Of a stretch of 64,000 bases of DNA, positions 17,847-24,410 are shown in pieces (position 1 is the stretch's first letter; each line of letters begins with the position of its first letter). Origin of the DNA: Tidjanibacter sp045656405 (GTDB taxonomy: Bacteria > Bacteroidota > Bacteroidia > Bacteroidales > Rikenellaceae); contig JAZORC010000020.1 of assembly GCA_045656405.1 (NCBI GenBank), positions 45,220 through 109,219 of the forward strand. Reading direction: 5' to 3'. The position numbers were made by a program, and so were the translations under genes. The notes beneath the pieces were generated by a model. That model worked only from the letters and a program-made list of their open reading frames with translations. It was not told the origin of the DNA and searched no databases.

Positions 17847-18036
17847 GCGAGTGCATATCGTGAGGCAGATGCAAGGCTTGCGACCACCCACCCAGCGAGT
17901 GGGTTTTGTGGAGGGGTTTTTGTGCCAATCCGAGCGAGCAAGTCCGCAGTTTACAAGAGGTAAATGAGGAACTTGCGACCCGAAGGTTGGTGCAAAAAGC
18001 ACCCACAAGGCACACTCGCCCACGAGATGTGCTCAC
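17847..18036. repeat. Stop-codon hairpin element, rimP copy
   Basis: Outer arms GCGAGTGCATATCGTG (17847-17862) and 18021-18036 pair with few mismatches; the middle stems TTTTTGTGCCAA and TTGGTGCAAAAA pair almost fully. Inner GCAAGT/ACTTGC surrounds the conserved CCGCAGTTTAC-N5-GTAAATGAGG core. The right arm ends on the first base of the rimP stop codon. Confidence 0.8.
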
Positions 18037-18503
18037 TAATGGAAGTCGAGATACTCCTTGGTCCATTTTATCTGGTCGAAGGTGTAGCACTCTTCCACCT
18101 CAACCTCCACTTTGCGTTTTTTGCCTTCCACAAGGCGGCGCTCGGTGTAGGAGAGAGTGATACCCTCGGGCGAGACCTCTTTAAGGTTGGCGAGAATCTT
18201 CTCGCCACTCGTGAGCAGCACCTCAACAGTGCCACCAATGTGTTTCTGATACTGACGTAAGAGTTTCAGGGGCTGACCAACACCTGCCGAGAATACGGAG
18301 AGTTCAAAGTCCTCCACCTCCCTATCGAAGGCATCCTCAATCGCGCGGCTCAACTCCACACAAGCGTCCAAATCGACACCGCTATCGGCATCAATCACCA
18401 CCTCAATCTCATTTGCGGGCGAGCACTTCACATCCACAACAAAGCGGTCGGTGCCCTCCAAGGCTGCCTCGGCAACCTCGCGTATCTTAACTACATCCAT
18501 CAT
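18036..18503 (-). CDS. rimP: Ribosome maturation factor RimP
   Basis: Assists 30S subunit assembly. About 155 residues from MMDVVKIREVAEAALEG; earlier ATGs at 18527, 18524 and 18521 are in frame and would add up to 8 residues. The family pattern is clear: VVDVKCSPANEIEVVIDADSG, LSRAIEDAFDREVEDFELSVFSAG, and QPLKLLRQYQKHIGGTVEV leading into the C-terminal SH3-like domain. It heads the rimP-nusA-infB order and has a strong promoter just upstream, separating it from the phage-derived block. Confidence 0.9.
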   Translation of the reverse strand: MMDVVKIREVAEAALEGTDRFVVDVKCSPANEIEVVIDADSGVDLDACVELSRAIEDAFDREVEDFELSVFSAGVGQPLKLLRQYQKHIGGTVEVLLTSGEKILANLKEVSPEGITLSYTERRLVEGKKRKVEVEVEECYTFDQIKWTKEYLDFH

Positions 18504-18535
18504 TGTCAAGCTTTTAACCATCATCATACTACGAA

Positions 18536-18562
18536 ATTCGGGGACTCATCTGGTCCCCGAAT
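18536..18562 (-). promoter_or_regulatory. Leader hairpin of rimP
   Basis: ATTCGGGGAC (18536-18545) pairs perfectly with 18553-18562 around a 7-nt loop. It lies between the predicted transcript start and the rimP start, without a T-run, so it is more likely a leader structure than a terminator. Confidence 0.45.
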
Positions 18563-18577
18563 CACGTTTCGTTGGTG

Positions 18578-18608
18578 CAAATATACGACATTTGCGCCAA
18601 TCTCCAAA
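18578..18608 (-). promoter_or_regulatory. Promoter of rimP-nusA-infB
   Basis: TTTG (18608-18605), 19 nt, TATATTTG (18585-18578) on the minus strand matches the Bacteroidetes consensus fully. The expected transcript start is near 18571. Confidence 0.8.
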
Positions 18609-18638
18609 TTTTTCTTAATATAAATATAGGGTAACGCC

Positions 18639-19055
18639 CTATTTCCCGCCTCCAAAGAGTGTTCCGATGCGTGCTTTGAGGGTGGCAATAGCCTCGGCGA
18701 AGCGAGCCTCACCTGTAATGGTGGTGGCATTTTCGAGGTAGCTCCAAAACTCCACACCGCAGACAAATCCTGCAAAGATGTTGGCCAATCGCAGATTGAC
18801 AATGGGCATCAACAGCGAATCCATCATCCAGGCGAGCATTATGCCCGCCATCACAAAGGAGAGTTTTGTGATTGTGCGCCACGCCTTGTGGCTTGTGAAG
18901 TGCCACACCTCACCCGAGGCGCGCGCCCTGTGGCGGTCGGCAAGGACTCCCGTCAGGAAGTCCACCGCCACGAAAGCCATTGCAATTATGAGCAACGGCT
19001 CTACCGGAGCGAAAAACGAAACTGCCCCGGCGATAATTCCAGAAAGATACTTCAT
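18639..19055 (-). CDS. Phage-type holin
   Basis: 138 residues with a holin-family layout: an N-terminal hydrophobic segment (SGIIAGAVSFFAPVEPLL), a second segment with the VAVDFLTGVLADR motif, the conserved basic/Trp stretch SHKAWRTITKLSFV, and a third hydrophobic pair (AGIMLAWMMDSLLMPIV). Holins of this toxin-secretion/phage-lysis family make membrane holes or help particle release. No endolysin gene is next to it, which is odd for a functional lysis cassette. It is last in the phage-derived block, 67 nt after the connector-like gene. Confidence 0.75.
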   Translation of the reverse strand: MKYLSGIIAGAVSFFAPVEPLLIIAMAFVAVDFLTGVLADRHRARASGEVWHFTSHKAWRTITKLSFVMAGIMLAWMMDSLLMPIVNLRLANIFAGFVCGVEFWSYLENATTITGEARFAEAIATLKARIGTLFGGGK

Positions 19056-19121
19056 TTTGAATTGAAAATTGAAAAATCCTATTAGCCCTATAAGCCCTAT
19101 TACTCCCCCACAAGAAAACTC

Positions 19122-19601
19122 CTACAACACCACCCCACCCTTAAACGAGATGCGCTCTCGGATGTTGTTTGAGGGCTTGTATTCGGGGAAGAGGTCGGGA
19201 TGTGTGGCGAGGTGGTCGGTGGCGCTATCGAGGAGCGCATCGGCATCGGAGCGCATACGACGCACCAGGCGTAAGATGGTTCGCTCATCCACCGAACGGA
19301 AACTCTCACCCGAGATTCTCACCACCCCTGCGGCACCCACTTGGGTGGCAATGGTGGGGAGCAGAATGGAGGCAACATAGAGGGCCGTTGGGAGTTTGAG
19401 GTAGTCGTCGGCAAAGGCGACAAGGTGCGATGCGGGCTCTTCGGAGGTGAGTGCGTCGCAGAGTGCCTCACCCAGAGCGGGGCGCAAGTATTTACGCTCG
19501 GCAGCGAGGATGGTGTGGAGGGGGACATCCTCGGGGCGGAGTGTTGTGGAGGTGCCAAAGACAAGCGTGGGCACCTCCTCGGGGGTTACAATGCTCTTCA
19601 T
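19122..19601 (-). CDS. Phage head-tail connector-like protein
   Basis: 159 residues, mostly helical (TILAAERKYLRPALGEALCDAL, LPTALYVASILLPTIATQVG, ILRLVRRMRSDADALLD). The Bacteroidetes phage protein group found after portal genes has this size and course and may correspond to DUF6712, but I recognise it only loosely. Its start lies 2 nt from the portal stop, so the two are tightly coupled. A neck or connector role is inferred from position. Confidence 0.5.
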   Translation of the reverse strand: MKSIVTPEEVPTLVFGTSTTLRPEDVPLHTILAAERKYLRPALGEALCDALTSEEPASHLVAFADDYLKLPTALYVASILLPTIATQVGAAGVVRISGESFRSVDERTILRLVRRMRSDADALLDSATDHLATHPDLFPEYKPSNNIRERISFKGGVVL

Positions 19602-19603
19602 TT

Positions 19604-20842
19604 TTAGTCGATGTTTTTGAGTCCATACTTGGTTACTTGCGCCACATACATCTGCTCATTAGGGTCCTCGGGGTTATACTCCAAGCCATCGGCCTTACGG
19701 GCCTCCCAAACACGCATATAGAGAGGTTTGGAGCGCGAGGGTGGTCGATTGACGATTTCGAGCGAGGAGGCATCCTCACCGAGAATTGTGGCAATGAGCG
19801 TGCGCAGGGGGTCGAGGAATTGCTCCTGCTCACCGATGATTACGGTATTGAGTGCCACCTCCCACTCGTGGAGGATTCGCTCCGAGGAGAAGCCACCCGC
19901 ATAGTCCAGACCACTCAACGAGCGGAACCAAGAGTGAGCAATGACAATGTCGGTGGTTGCTTGGTCGTGCAACTCGCGCCAGTCGCCCTCATTGGAGGAG
20001 GTGATGGGGATGAAGCGCGACGAGTCGCCCTCCTCGCAATCCTTCACCATAAATAGCACCTGACCAGGGTTGCCCGCAAACTTACGCTGTGCATTTCTCA
20101 CGAGCTCCTCGGCCTCTTTTTCGCTCTCCACGCCACCGTCGAGGAGCATCACACCCGAGAGTTGGAAGGAGTTGTCGATGCGCGAAATGTTCCAATTGTC
20201 GGTCTTGTAGGCTATGGTCGACACATTCAAACCAGCAATGTAGGGAGGTGTACCATAGTGTGAGAACATTGGCTCGTAGTCCTTGAAGTGTATCATCGTG
20301 TGGAGGTTACCATCGGCGCCCTCCTCAAAGAGGGGGTAGAGTGGCACCGAGAGGGCATCGGAGGGGGTGAAGTGTGCCCAATCGTGATGGAGCAGAACGT
20401 GTTTGCCATCTTTTGCCAATCGGCATCGGGAGGCATCTTGGTGGAAGAGTGCAAGGAAGGAGTGGGTGCTGTCGGTAACCACCTCTGCAAAGGCATTTCC
20501 GAAGAGCACCTTATCGAAGGCTATTCGATTGAGCACCTCGCGGAGGGTTTCACCCTGCGAATTGGCCTGTTGCACAAAGGCTTTTGTGCGGATGGCCTCC
20601 TCTGCCACACTAAATCCCTTGCCCGAGATGTAGTCGGCCTTGTCGTTGATAATTCGGCGGTGGGTTGTTGAGCGACGAGCCAAGAGGGAGAGGGCGTTGG
20701 GAAAGAGATTATCGCTGCCCCAGCGCCAAAACTCACCCCCACTCACACCCCTGCCACCCTCACCAAAGGGAAAACCTGCAAGAGGTGATGCAGATGCTCT
20801 CGGGGTGAAAATTTTTGGAGTGTATGATTTGTTGTTTTCCAT
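19604..20842 (-). CDS. Phage portal-type protein
   Basis: 412 residues. Portal features include the WRWGSDNLFPNALSLLARRS opening, KADYISGKGF, a central helical/beta core (VLFGNAFAEVVTD, HYGTPPYIAGLNV), and QATTDIVIAHSWFRSLSGLD with a C-terminal helical tail. Portals form the dodecameric ring for DNA entry at one capsid vertex. The N-terminal 35 residues are Pro/Gly-rich and less typical, so the start could be slightly later. Sitting after the capsid gene is unusual; most tailed phages have portal first. Confidence 0.72.
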   Translation of the reverse strand: MENNKSYTPKIFTPRASASPLAGFPFGEGGRGVSGGEFWRWGSDNLFPNALSLLARRSTTHRRIINDKADYISGKGFSVAEEAIRTKAFVQQANSQGETLREVLNRIAFDKVLFGNAFAEVVTDSTHSFLALFHQDASRCRLAKDGKHVLLHHDWAHFTPSDALSVPLYPLFEEGADGNLHTMIHFKDYEPMFSHYGTPPYIAGLNVSTIAYKTDNWNISRIDNSFQLSGVMLLDGGVESEKEAEELVRNAQRKFAGNPGQVLFMVKDCEEGDSSRFIPITSSNEGDWRELHDQATTDIVIAHSWFRSLSGLDYAGGFSSERILHEWEVALNTVIIGEQEQFLDPLRTLIATILGEDASSLEIVNRPPSRSKPLYMRVWEARKADGLEYNPEDPNEQMYVAQVTKYGLKNID

Positions 20843-20910
20843 AGTTGAGTCAAACGGTTTTTGGGTTTAGAGTAAAAAGAGGTGGGGATTTTCGCCCCAC
20901 CTCTGGGACA

Positions 20911-21396
20911 CTACTCTCCAAGGAGTGGATGGGAGAACCAACCATCGGTAGAGGTGAGCAAAACATTGGTTGTTGTCCTCTCGGTGCGATGGGAGAAGGT
21001 GTTGAGATTCCCCTCGGCAAGTCGTAGGGGGTAGTCGGTAGTGGCGCGTGGAGAGTAGCCTACCAAGTATTGCCCACCATCGGCACACTCCACAAGTGCC
21101 ACAACACCCCTTTCGGAGAGGGTTTGGAGGGTGGAGAGAGCCTCGCAACGAGCACCCCGCAAGGAGAACTCCACGCTATGCTCTACACCACCTCCACTTC
21201 CAACTCTCTCGCTCCACGCACCGCTCTCCTCTGCAAAAGCCACCTCAATTGGGGTATAATCCTCCTCTACCTCAATGGAGGAGTAGCATCCCGAAGAGGG
21301 GTCAAATGGTACAGAGATGAGCCTACTTGCATCGTAGAGGGCTATGCGCAGAACACCTCCGTGATGCTTACCACAGTGCGATTGCGAGATCTCCAT
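20911..21396 (-). CDS. Unrecognised 161-residue protein between capsid and portal
   Basis: A beta-rich protein beginning MEISQSHCGKHHGG, with VLRIALYDASRL and VALVECADGGQYLVGYSP. Its ATG overlaps the capsid stop codon by one base (TAATG), so the two are translationally coupled, which favours a structural accessory such as a head decoration or completion protein. No family is recognised. A 68-nt gap separates it from the portal gene. Confidence 0.6.
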   Translation of the reverse strand: MEISQSHCGKHHGGVLRIALYDASRLISVPFDPSSGCYSSIEVEEDYTPIEVAFAEESGAWSERVGSGGGVEHSVEFSLRGARCEALSTLQTLSERGVVALVECADGGQYLVGYSPRATTDYPLRLAEGNLNTFSHRTERTTTNVLLTSTDGWFSHPLLGE

Positions 21397-22628
21397 TAGA
21401 TATCAATTTCGACGTAGTGGCCTTGCTCCGAGTAGAGTTTCAGCACACCACCCATCCAGTCCTCCAAATCATACTCACCGAATGCGGTTCCATCCTCAAT
21501 GATGAGGTTCTCATCGAACAGGACCTCTTCACCCGCGTGGTTGGTGCCATGAATCAAGAACTCTGTTATCCAGCTATTCTCCTCCAACTTGCCGACAATC
21601 TTCAACACACCATCCTCGTATGTCATCGAAAAGTCCTCAAAAGGAGCACCAACAGCAATGGTCACCAACTCGGGCACAAGATAGTTGCAACCAGCCATAA
21701 AGATTGCCCTCTGTCGGTTCTCCATCAGGTCGGGATTGTACCACATACGCACCTCGGTACCGGGGAAATCGTTGGTATTTACGGCCAAGGCGAGATTACG
21801 ACGGTCGGTGAGGATTGCAAACGATGTGGGGAGGCCGGTGTTGATGTCGTTGTAGCCATTCATCTGCACATCCACCACGGGGATACCACGATAGTAGAGT
21901 CCATCGCGGCCATTCTGCTTGGCCATATAGGCTGCTTCGAGTGCCACGTTGTCGAGTGCATCTTCGTAGGCGTTATACACATCGCTGCTCACAAAGAATG
22001 CGAGGTTACCCTCGGCGCGGAGCGAGCGGAGCTGCTCGGAGGAGTTCTCCCACATCCTTTTGAGTAACTTCTCTGCCCACTCCGACGTGTCGCCACCGGG
22101 AATATAGCCCATCGAGACGATACCGTTCTGCTCCTCACACAAAGCATCGTTGCAGATATGCTTCAAAAGACCATCGAAGGTGTTGAGTTTGCCCTCGCGC
22201 GAGGCGTCACCATACCACATTGTTGCGCGGATACTCTCGGCAATCGAGGCGCGGAAGAGCGAGGTCTCTGCCTCTTCGAGCTCGGAGCCCGACAGGTCAT
22301 CGAGATTCACATCGGGGCGCGAGGTGATGATTTCATAGACGGTTGAGAAGTAGTCCTCGGCGGAGTATGCCATCTCGGCCTTCACTTTCGACAGGTCGAT
22401 GGTTTTCTGGTATTTGTCGGCGGGGGTACCACCACTCCAACCGCTTGACGTATACTTCTGCAACACCTCACCCGACCTTTTCCAAAAGTGGAGGGTTGTG
22501 GGCGCAGGTACGTTGTACATAACTTTGATACCGAGCTCTTCGGCACTCTTGCCAGTGAGCATAGGACGGAAGAAGATGTTGTCGAGTACTTGACCATTGT
22601 AGGTCTTGATGTTTTCGATTTTACCCAT
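21396..22628 (-). CDS. HK97-type major capsid protein
   Basis: 410 residues. Features typical of Bacteroidetes-phage capsid proteins are seen: the surface and E-loop region early (FFRPMLTGKSAEELGIKVMY), long helices with IAESIRATMWYGD, FFVSSDVYNAYEDAL, then YYRGIPVVDVQMN, AILTDRRNLALAV and RMWYNPDLMENRQRAIFMAG near residues 240-330. The C-terminal 90 residues (FEDFSMTYEDGVLKIVGKLE onward) look like an added Ig-like or decoration domain. It lies next to a ClpP-like protease, the normal prohead pair. The assignment is by pattern and context. Confidence 0.75.
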   Translation of the reverse strand: MGKIENIKTYNGQVLDNIFFRPMLTGKSAEELGIKVMYNVPAPTTLHFWKRSGEVLQKYTSSGWSGGTPADKYQKTIDLSKVKAEMAYSAEDYFSTVYEIITSRPDVNLDDLSGSELEEAETSLFRASIAESIRATMWYGDASREGKLNTFDGLLKHICNDALCEEQNGIVSMGYIPGGDTSEWAEKLLKRMWENSSEQLRSLRAEGNLAFFVSSDVYNAYEDALDNVALEAAYMAKQNGRDGLYYRGIPVVDVQMNGYNDINTGLPTSFAILTDRRNLALAVNTNDFPGTEVRMWYNPDLMENRQRAIFMAGCNYLVPELVTIAVGAPFEDFSMTYEDGVLKIVGKLEENSWITEFLIHGTNHAGEEVLFDENLIIEDGTAFGEYDLEDWMGGVLKLYSEQGHYVEIDI

Positions 22629-22792
22629 AATAAAACAAATTGAAAGTTGAGAATTATATTATCCTCCCCGAAGTTAGGGGAGGTGCCCGTCAGGGCGGAG
22701 GGGTCTGCCAATTTTGAATTAACTAACTCTTCGGGCTCGCACCGCGAGCCCGCGACGTTAGACGTTAGACGTTAGACGTTAGACATTAGACA
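22629..22792. repeat. Repeat mosaic between protease and capsid genes
   Basis: Contains a (GAAAGTT/GAGAATT) stretch, a CCTCCCC...GGGGAGG palindrome (22673-22692) with the GTCAGGGCGGAGGGGTC tail, a GGGCTCGC/GCGAGCCCG hairpin (22734-22752), and six heptamers of GACGTTA/GACATTA (22754-22798). The array runs into the stop codon of the protease gene. Confidence 0.8.
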
Positions 22793-23740
22793 TTAGACAG
22801 CCTTGAATGCTGCCACATCATTGGCATAGGCCTGCGCATTGGATGAGAGCAGGGGCTCACCACAGAAGGATGGGTCCTCACACTCTTTGGTGCGCGTAGG
22901 CTCGGCCGTATGGAGCCTCGAAGGGGGCACAGGAGGGGCCCCTGTGTTACCTTTATCGGCCTTGGAGGGGGCTATGGTGTGCTGGGGTTCATCGGTAGTG
23001 GCATTGATGGGAGTGGTTATTTCGCTCCCGAGCCCGATGTGTGCGAGCACCCTATTCCACGCCTCCGCGAGCCTCTGGGCGACACTTTTGGGTGGCAGAG
23101 GAGTGAGCCCGAGGGTGGCGATTTGTCCGCGTGCCGAGTCGGTGATGGGGGCGGAGGCGATGATGCTGTCGGCAAGCCCCACCTCCACACACTCCTGGGG
23201 CGAGAGCCACTCACCTTTACCATTGTTGCGGTTCATCAGCGCACGGAACTCGCTGGCGGCTCTTCCGGAGGCAAGGGCGTAGATTTCGGCCAGCCGTTCA
23301 TCACTCTTGTCGAGGAGTTGCTTGGTTGCCGAGAGGGAGTGGCTGTTGCCCTCCACGGCACTCTCGCAACAATGAATCAGGTAGAGCGCATTTGCCGAGA
23401 TCTCCCTACACCCCTTGGATGCAGCCTGGGCGATGATGGTCGCTGCCGAGGCGACATAGCCATAGCATCGGGTTACGACCTCCACGCCGAGTGCTCTTGT
23501 GGCGTCGTAGATGAGGAGTGCATCGGCCAAGCAGCCTCCCGTTGAGCGGATGTTGAGCACAAGTCGATCAACGCCTCCACCCTCTCGGATTTCGGCCAGA
23601 GCCTCTTCGAATCGCTCATAGGTTGCCACGCGCCCATCGAGTGTGCCAAACTGCTCCACCTCTGGGGTGCCGAGGATTCCATCAATATCAATGGTTGCAA
23701 CACGCAGTGAGGATGCAATATTGTTTTTGGATTCTGTCAT
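22793..23740 (-). CDS. ClpP/S49-like prohead maturation protease
   Basis: 315 residues. The serine-protease crotonase fold of ClpP-like phage head proteases is visible: RLVLNIRSTGGCLADALLIY (oxyanion strand), the nucleophile Ser in YGYVASAATI (about residue 98), the catalytic His in LYLIHCCES (about 123), and a helical tail. A Pro/Thr-rich, low-complexity C-terminus follows residue 245 and may be a scaffold-like segment removed during head assembly. Its last codon and stop (GTC TAA) are the first unit of a heptamer array, so the array defines the C-terminus. Confidence 0.8.
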   Translation of the reverse strand: MTESKNNIASSLRVATIDIDGILGTPEVEQFGTLDGRVATYERFEEALAEIREGGGVDRLVLNIRSTGGCLADALLIYDATRALGVEVVTRCYGYVASAATIIAQAASKGCREISANALYLIHCCESAVEGNSHSLSATKQLLDKSDERLAEIYALASGRAASEFRALMNRNNGKGEWLSPQECVEVGLADSIIASAPITDSARGQIATLGLTPLPPKSVAQRLAEAWNRVLAHIGLGSEITTPINATTDEPQHTIAPSKADKGNTGAPPVPPSRLHTAEPTRTKECEDPSFCGEPLLSSNAQAYANDVAAFKAV

Positions 23741-23752
23741 AGTTTGTTTTGT

Positions 23753-24022
23753 TTACTTGTAGTTTTTGTAGATGTAGTTACGGATGGTGGCGTAGGAGCA
23801 TCCCATCTCGTTGGCAACGGCATAGATAGCATCCATTTTGGGGAGCCCCTCTTTCGTTTTTGCCTCCACCTTTTTGTGTGCCATATAGGCTTTGGTATTG
23901 GTATAGGAGAGGAGGCCGCACTCCAAAAGGAAGTGTATGGTCTTTGCCGAGGATAGCCCACGACACTCCCTCACAAGGGACTCTTCCACCTCTTGGATAA
24001 ACTTGTTGTGCATAGTCATCAT
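23753..24022 (-). CDS. Small HTH phage protein
   Basis: 89 residues. The N-terminal part (FIQEVEESLVRECRGLSSAK) is helical, and a C-terminal helix-turn-helix is apparent in KMDAIYAVANEMGCSYATIRN. Proteins of this kind occur early in Bacteroidetes phage structural operons and may be regulators or diverged small terminase subunits; I cannot decide. The start overlaps the preceding 55-residue frame as ATGA. It lies 12 nt before the protease gene. Confidence 0.6.
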   Translation of the reverse strand: MMTMHNKFIQEVEESLVRECRGLSSAKTIHFLLECGLLSYTNTKAYMAHKKVEAKTKEGLPKMDAIYAVANEMGCSYATIRNYIYKNYK

Positions 24023-24186
24023 TCGTGGATATTTGCCTGCTCCACCACCGCCTTGACGGCATTTTGTGCAGCAGAGATTTCGCTTTCCAGCACATAGATT
24101 TTCACCTCTTTGAGTGCCGAGGCTATTGCCGAGGCGAGTTCGGCCACCGTTAGGCTCACAAGCCCTGTTTGAGAATCGAAAGTCAT
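24019..24186 (-). CDS. 55-residue helical protein
   Basis: ATG at 24186-24184, TGA at 24021-24019. The product reads MTFDSQTGLVSLTVAELASA and goes on with a helical SALKEVKIYVLESEIS segment. Its stop overlaps the start of the HTH gene by four bases, which supports it being translated. No family is recognised; a small helical accessory of the phage block is all that can be said. Confidence 0.55.
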   Translation of the reverse strand: MTFDSQTGLVSLTVAELASAIASALKEVKIYVLESEISAAQNAVKAVVEQANIHE

Positions 24187-24283
24187 TGATAATTGAAAGT
24201 TGAAAGTTATGAAATCATAGTAGTCCTTGAACTCCTATAATTCCTCGGTACATAGTATCCGCGACGTTAGCCCTCCTTCCCCC

Positions 24284-24405
24284 GCGAGTGGGTTTTGTGA
24301 GGCGAGTTCTAGGCTTGCGAAGCGCGAGAAAGCGGAGTTTACTCAAAGGTAAATGAGTATTTCGAGCGCAAGCATAACGACGAAATCGCCCACGAGATGT
24401 GCTCG
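24284..24405. repeat. Stop-codon hairpin element, tail-gene copy
   Basis: GCGAGTGGGTTTTGTGAGGCGAG on the left faces AAATCGCCCACGAGATGTGCTCGC on the right in imperfect pairing. Inner GCGCGAGAAA faces TTTCGAGCGC, and the core is slightly changed to GCGGAGTTTAC-N5-GTAAATGAGTAT. The right end lies 6 nt from the stop codon of the 778-residue gene. Confidence 0.75.
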
Positions 24406-24410
24406 CCCCG

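Noticed and set aside
22754..22798. Heptamer arrays as phage attachment sites
   Set aside because: They occur throughout the window at housekeeping gene ends and do not bracket the phage block as a direct repeat pair.
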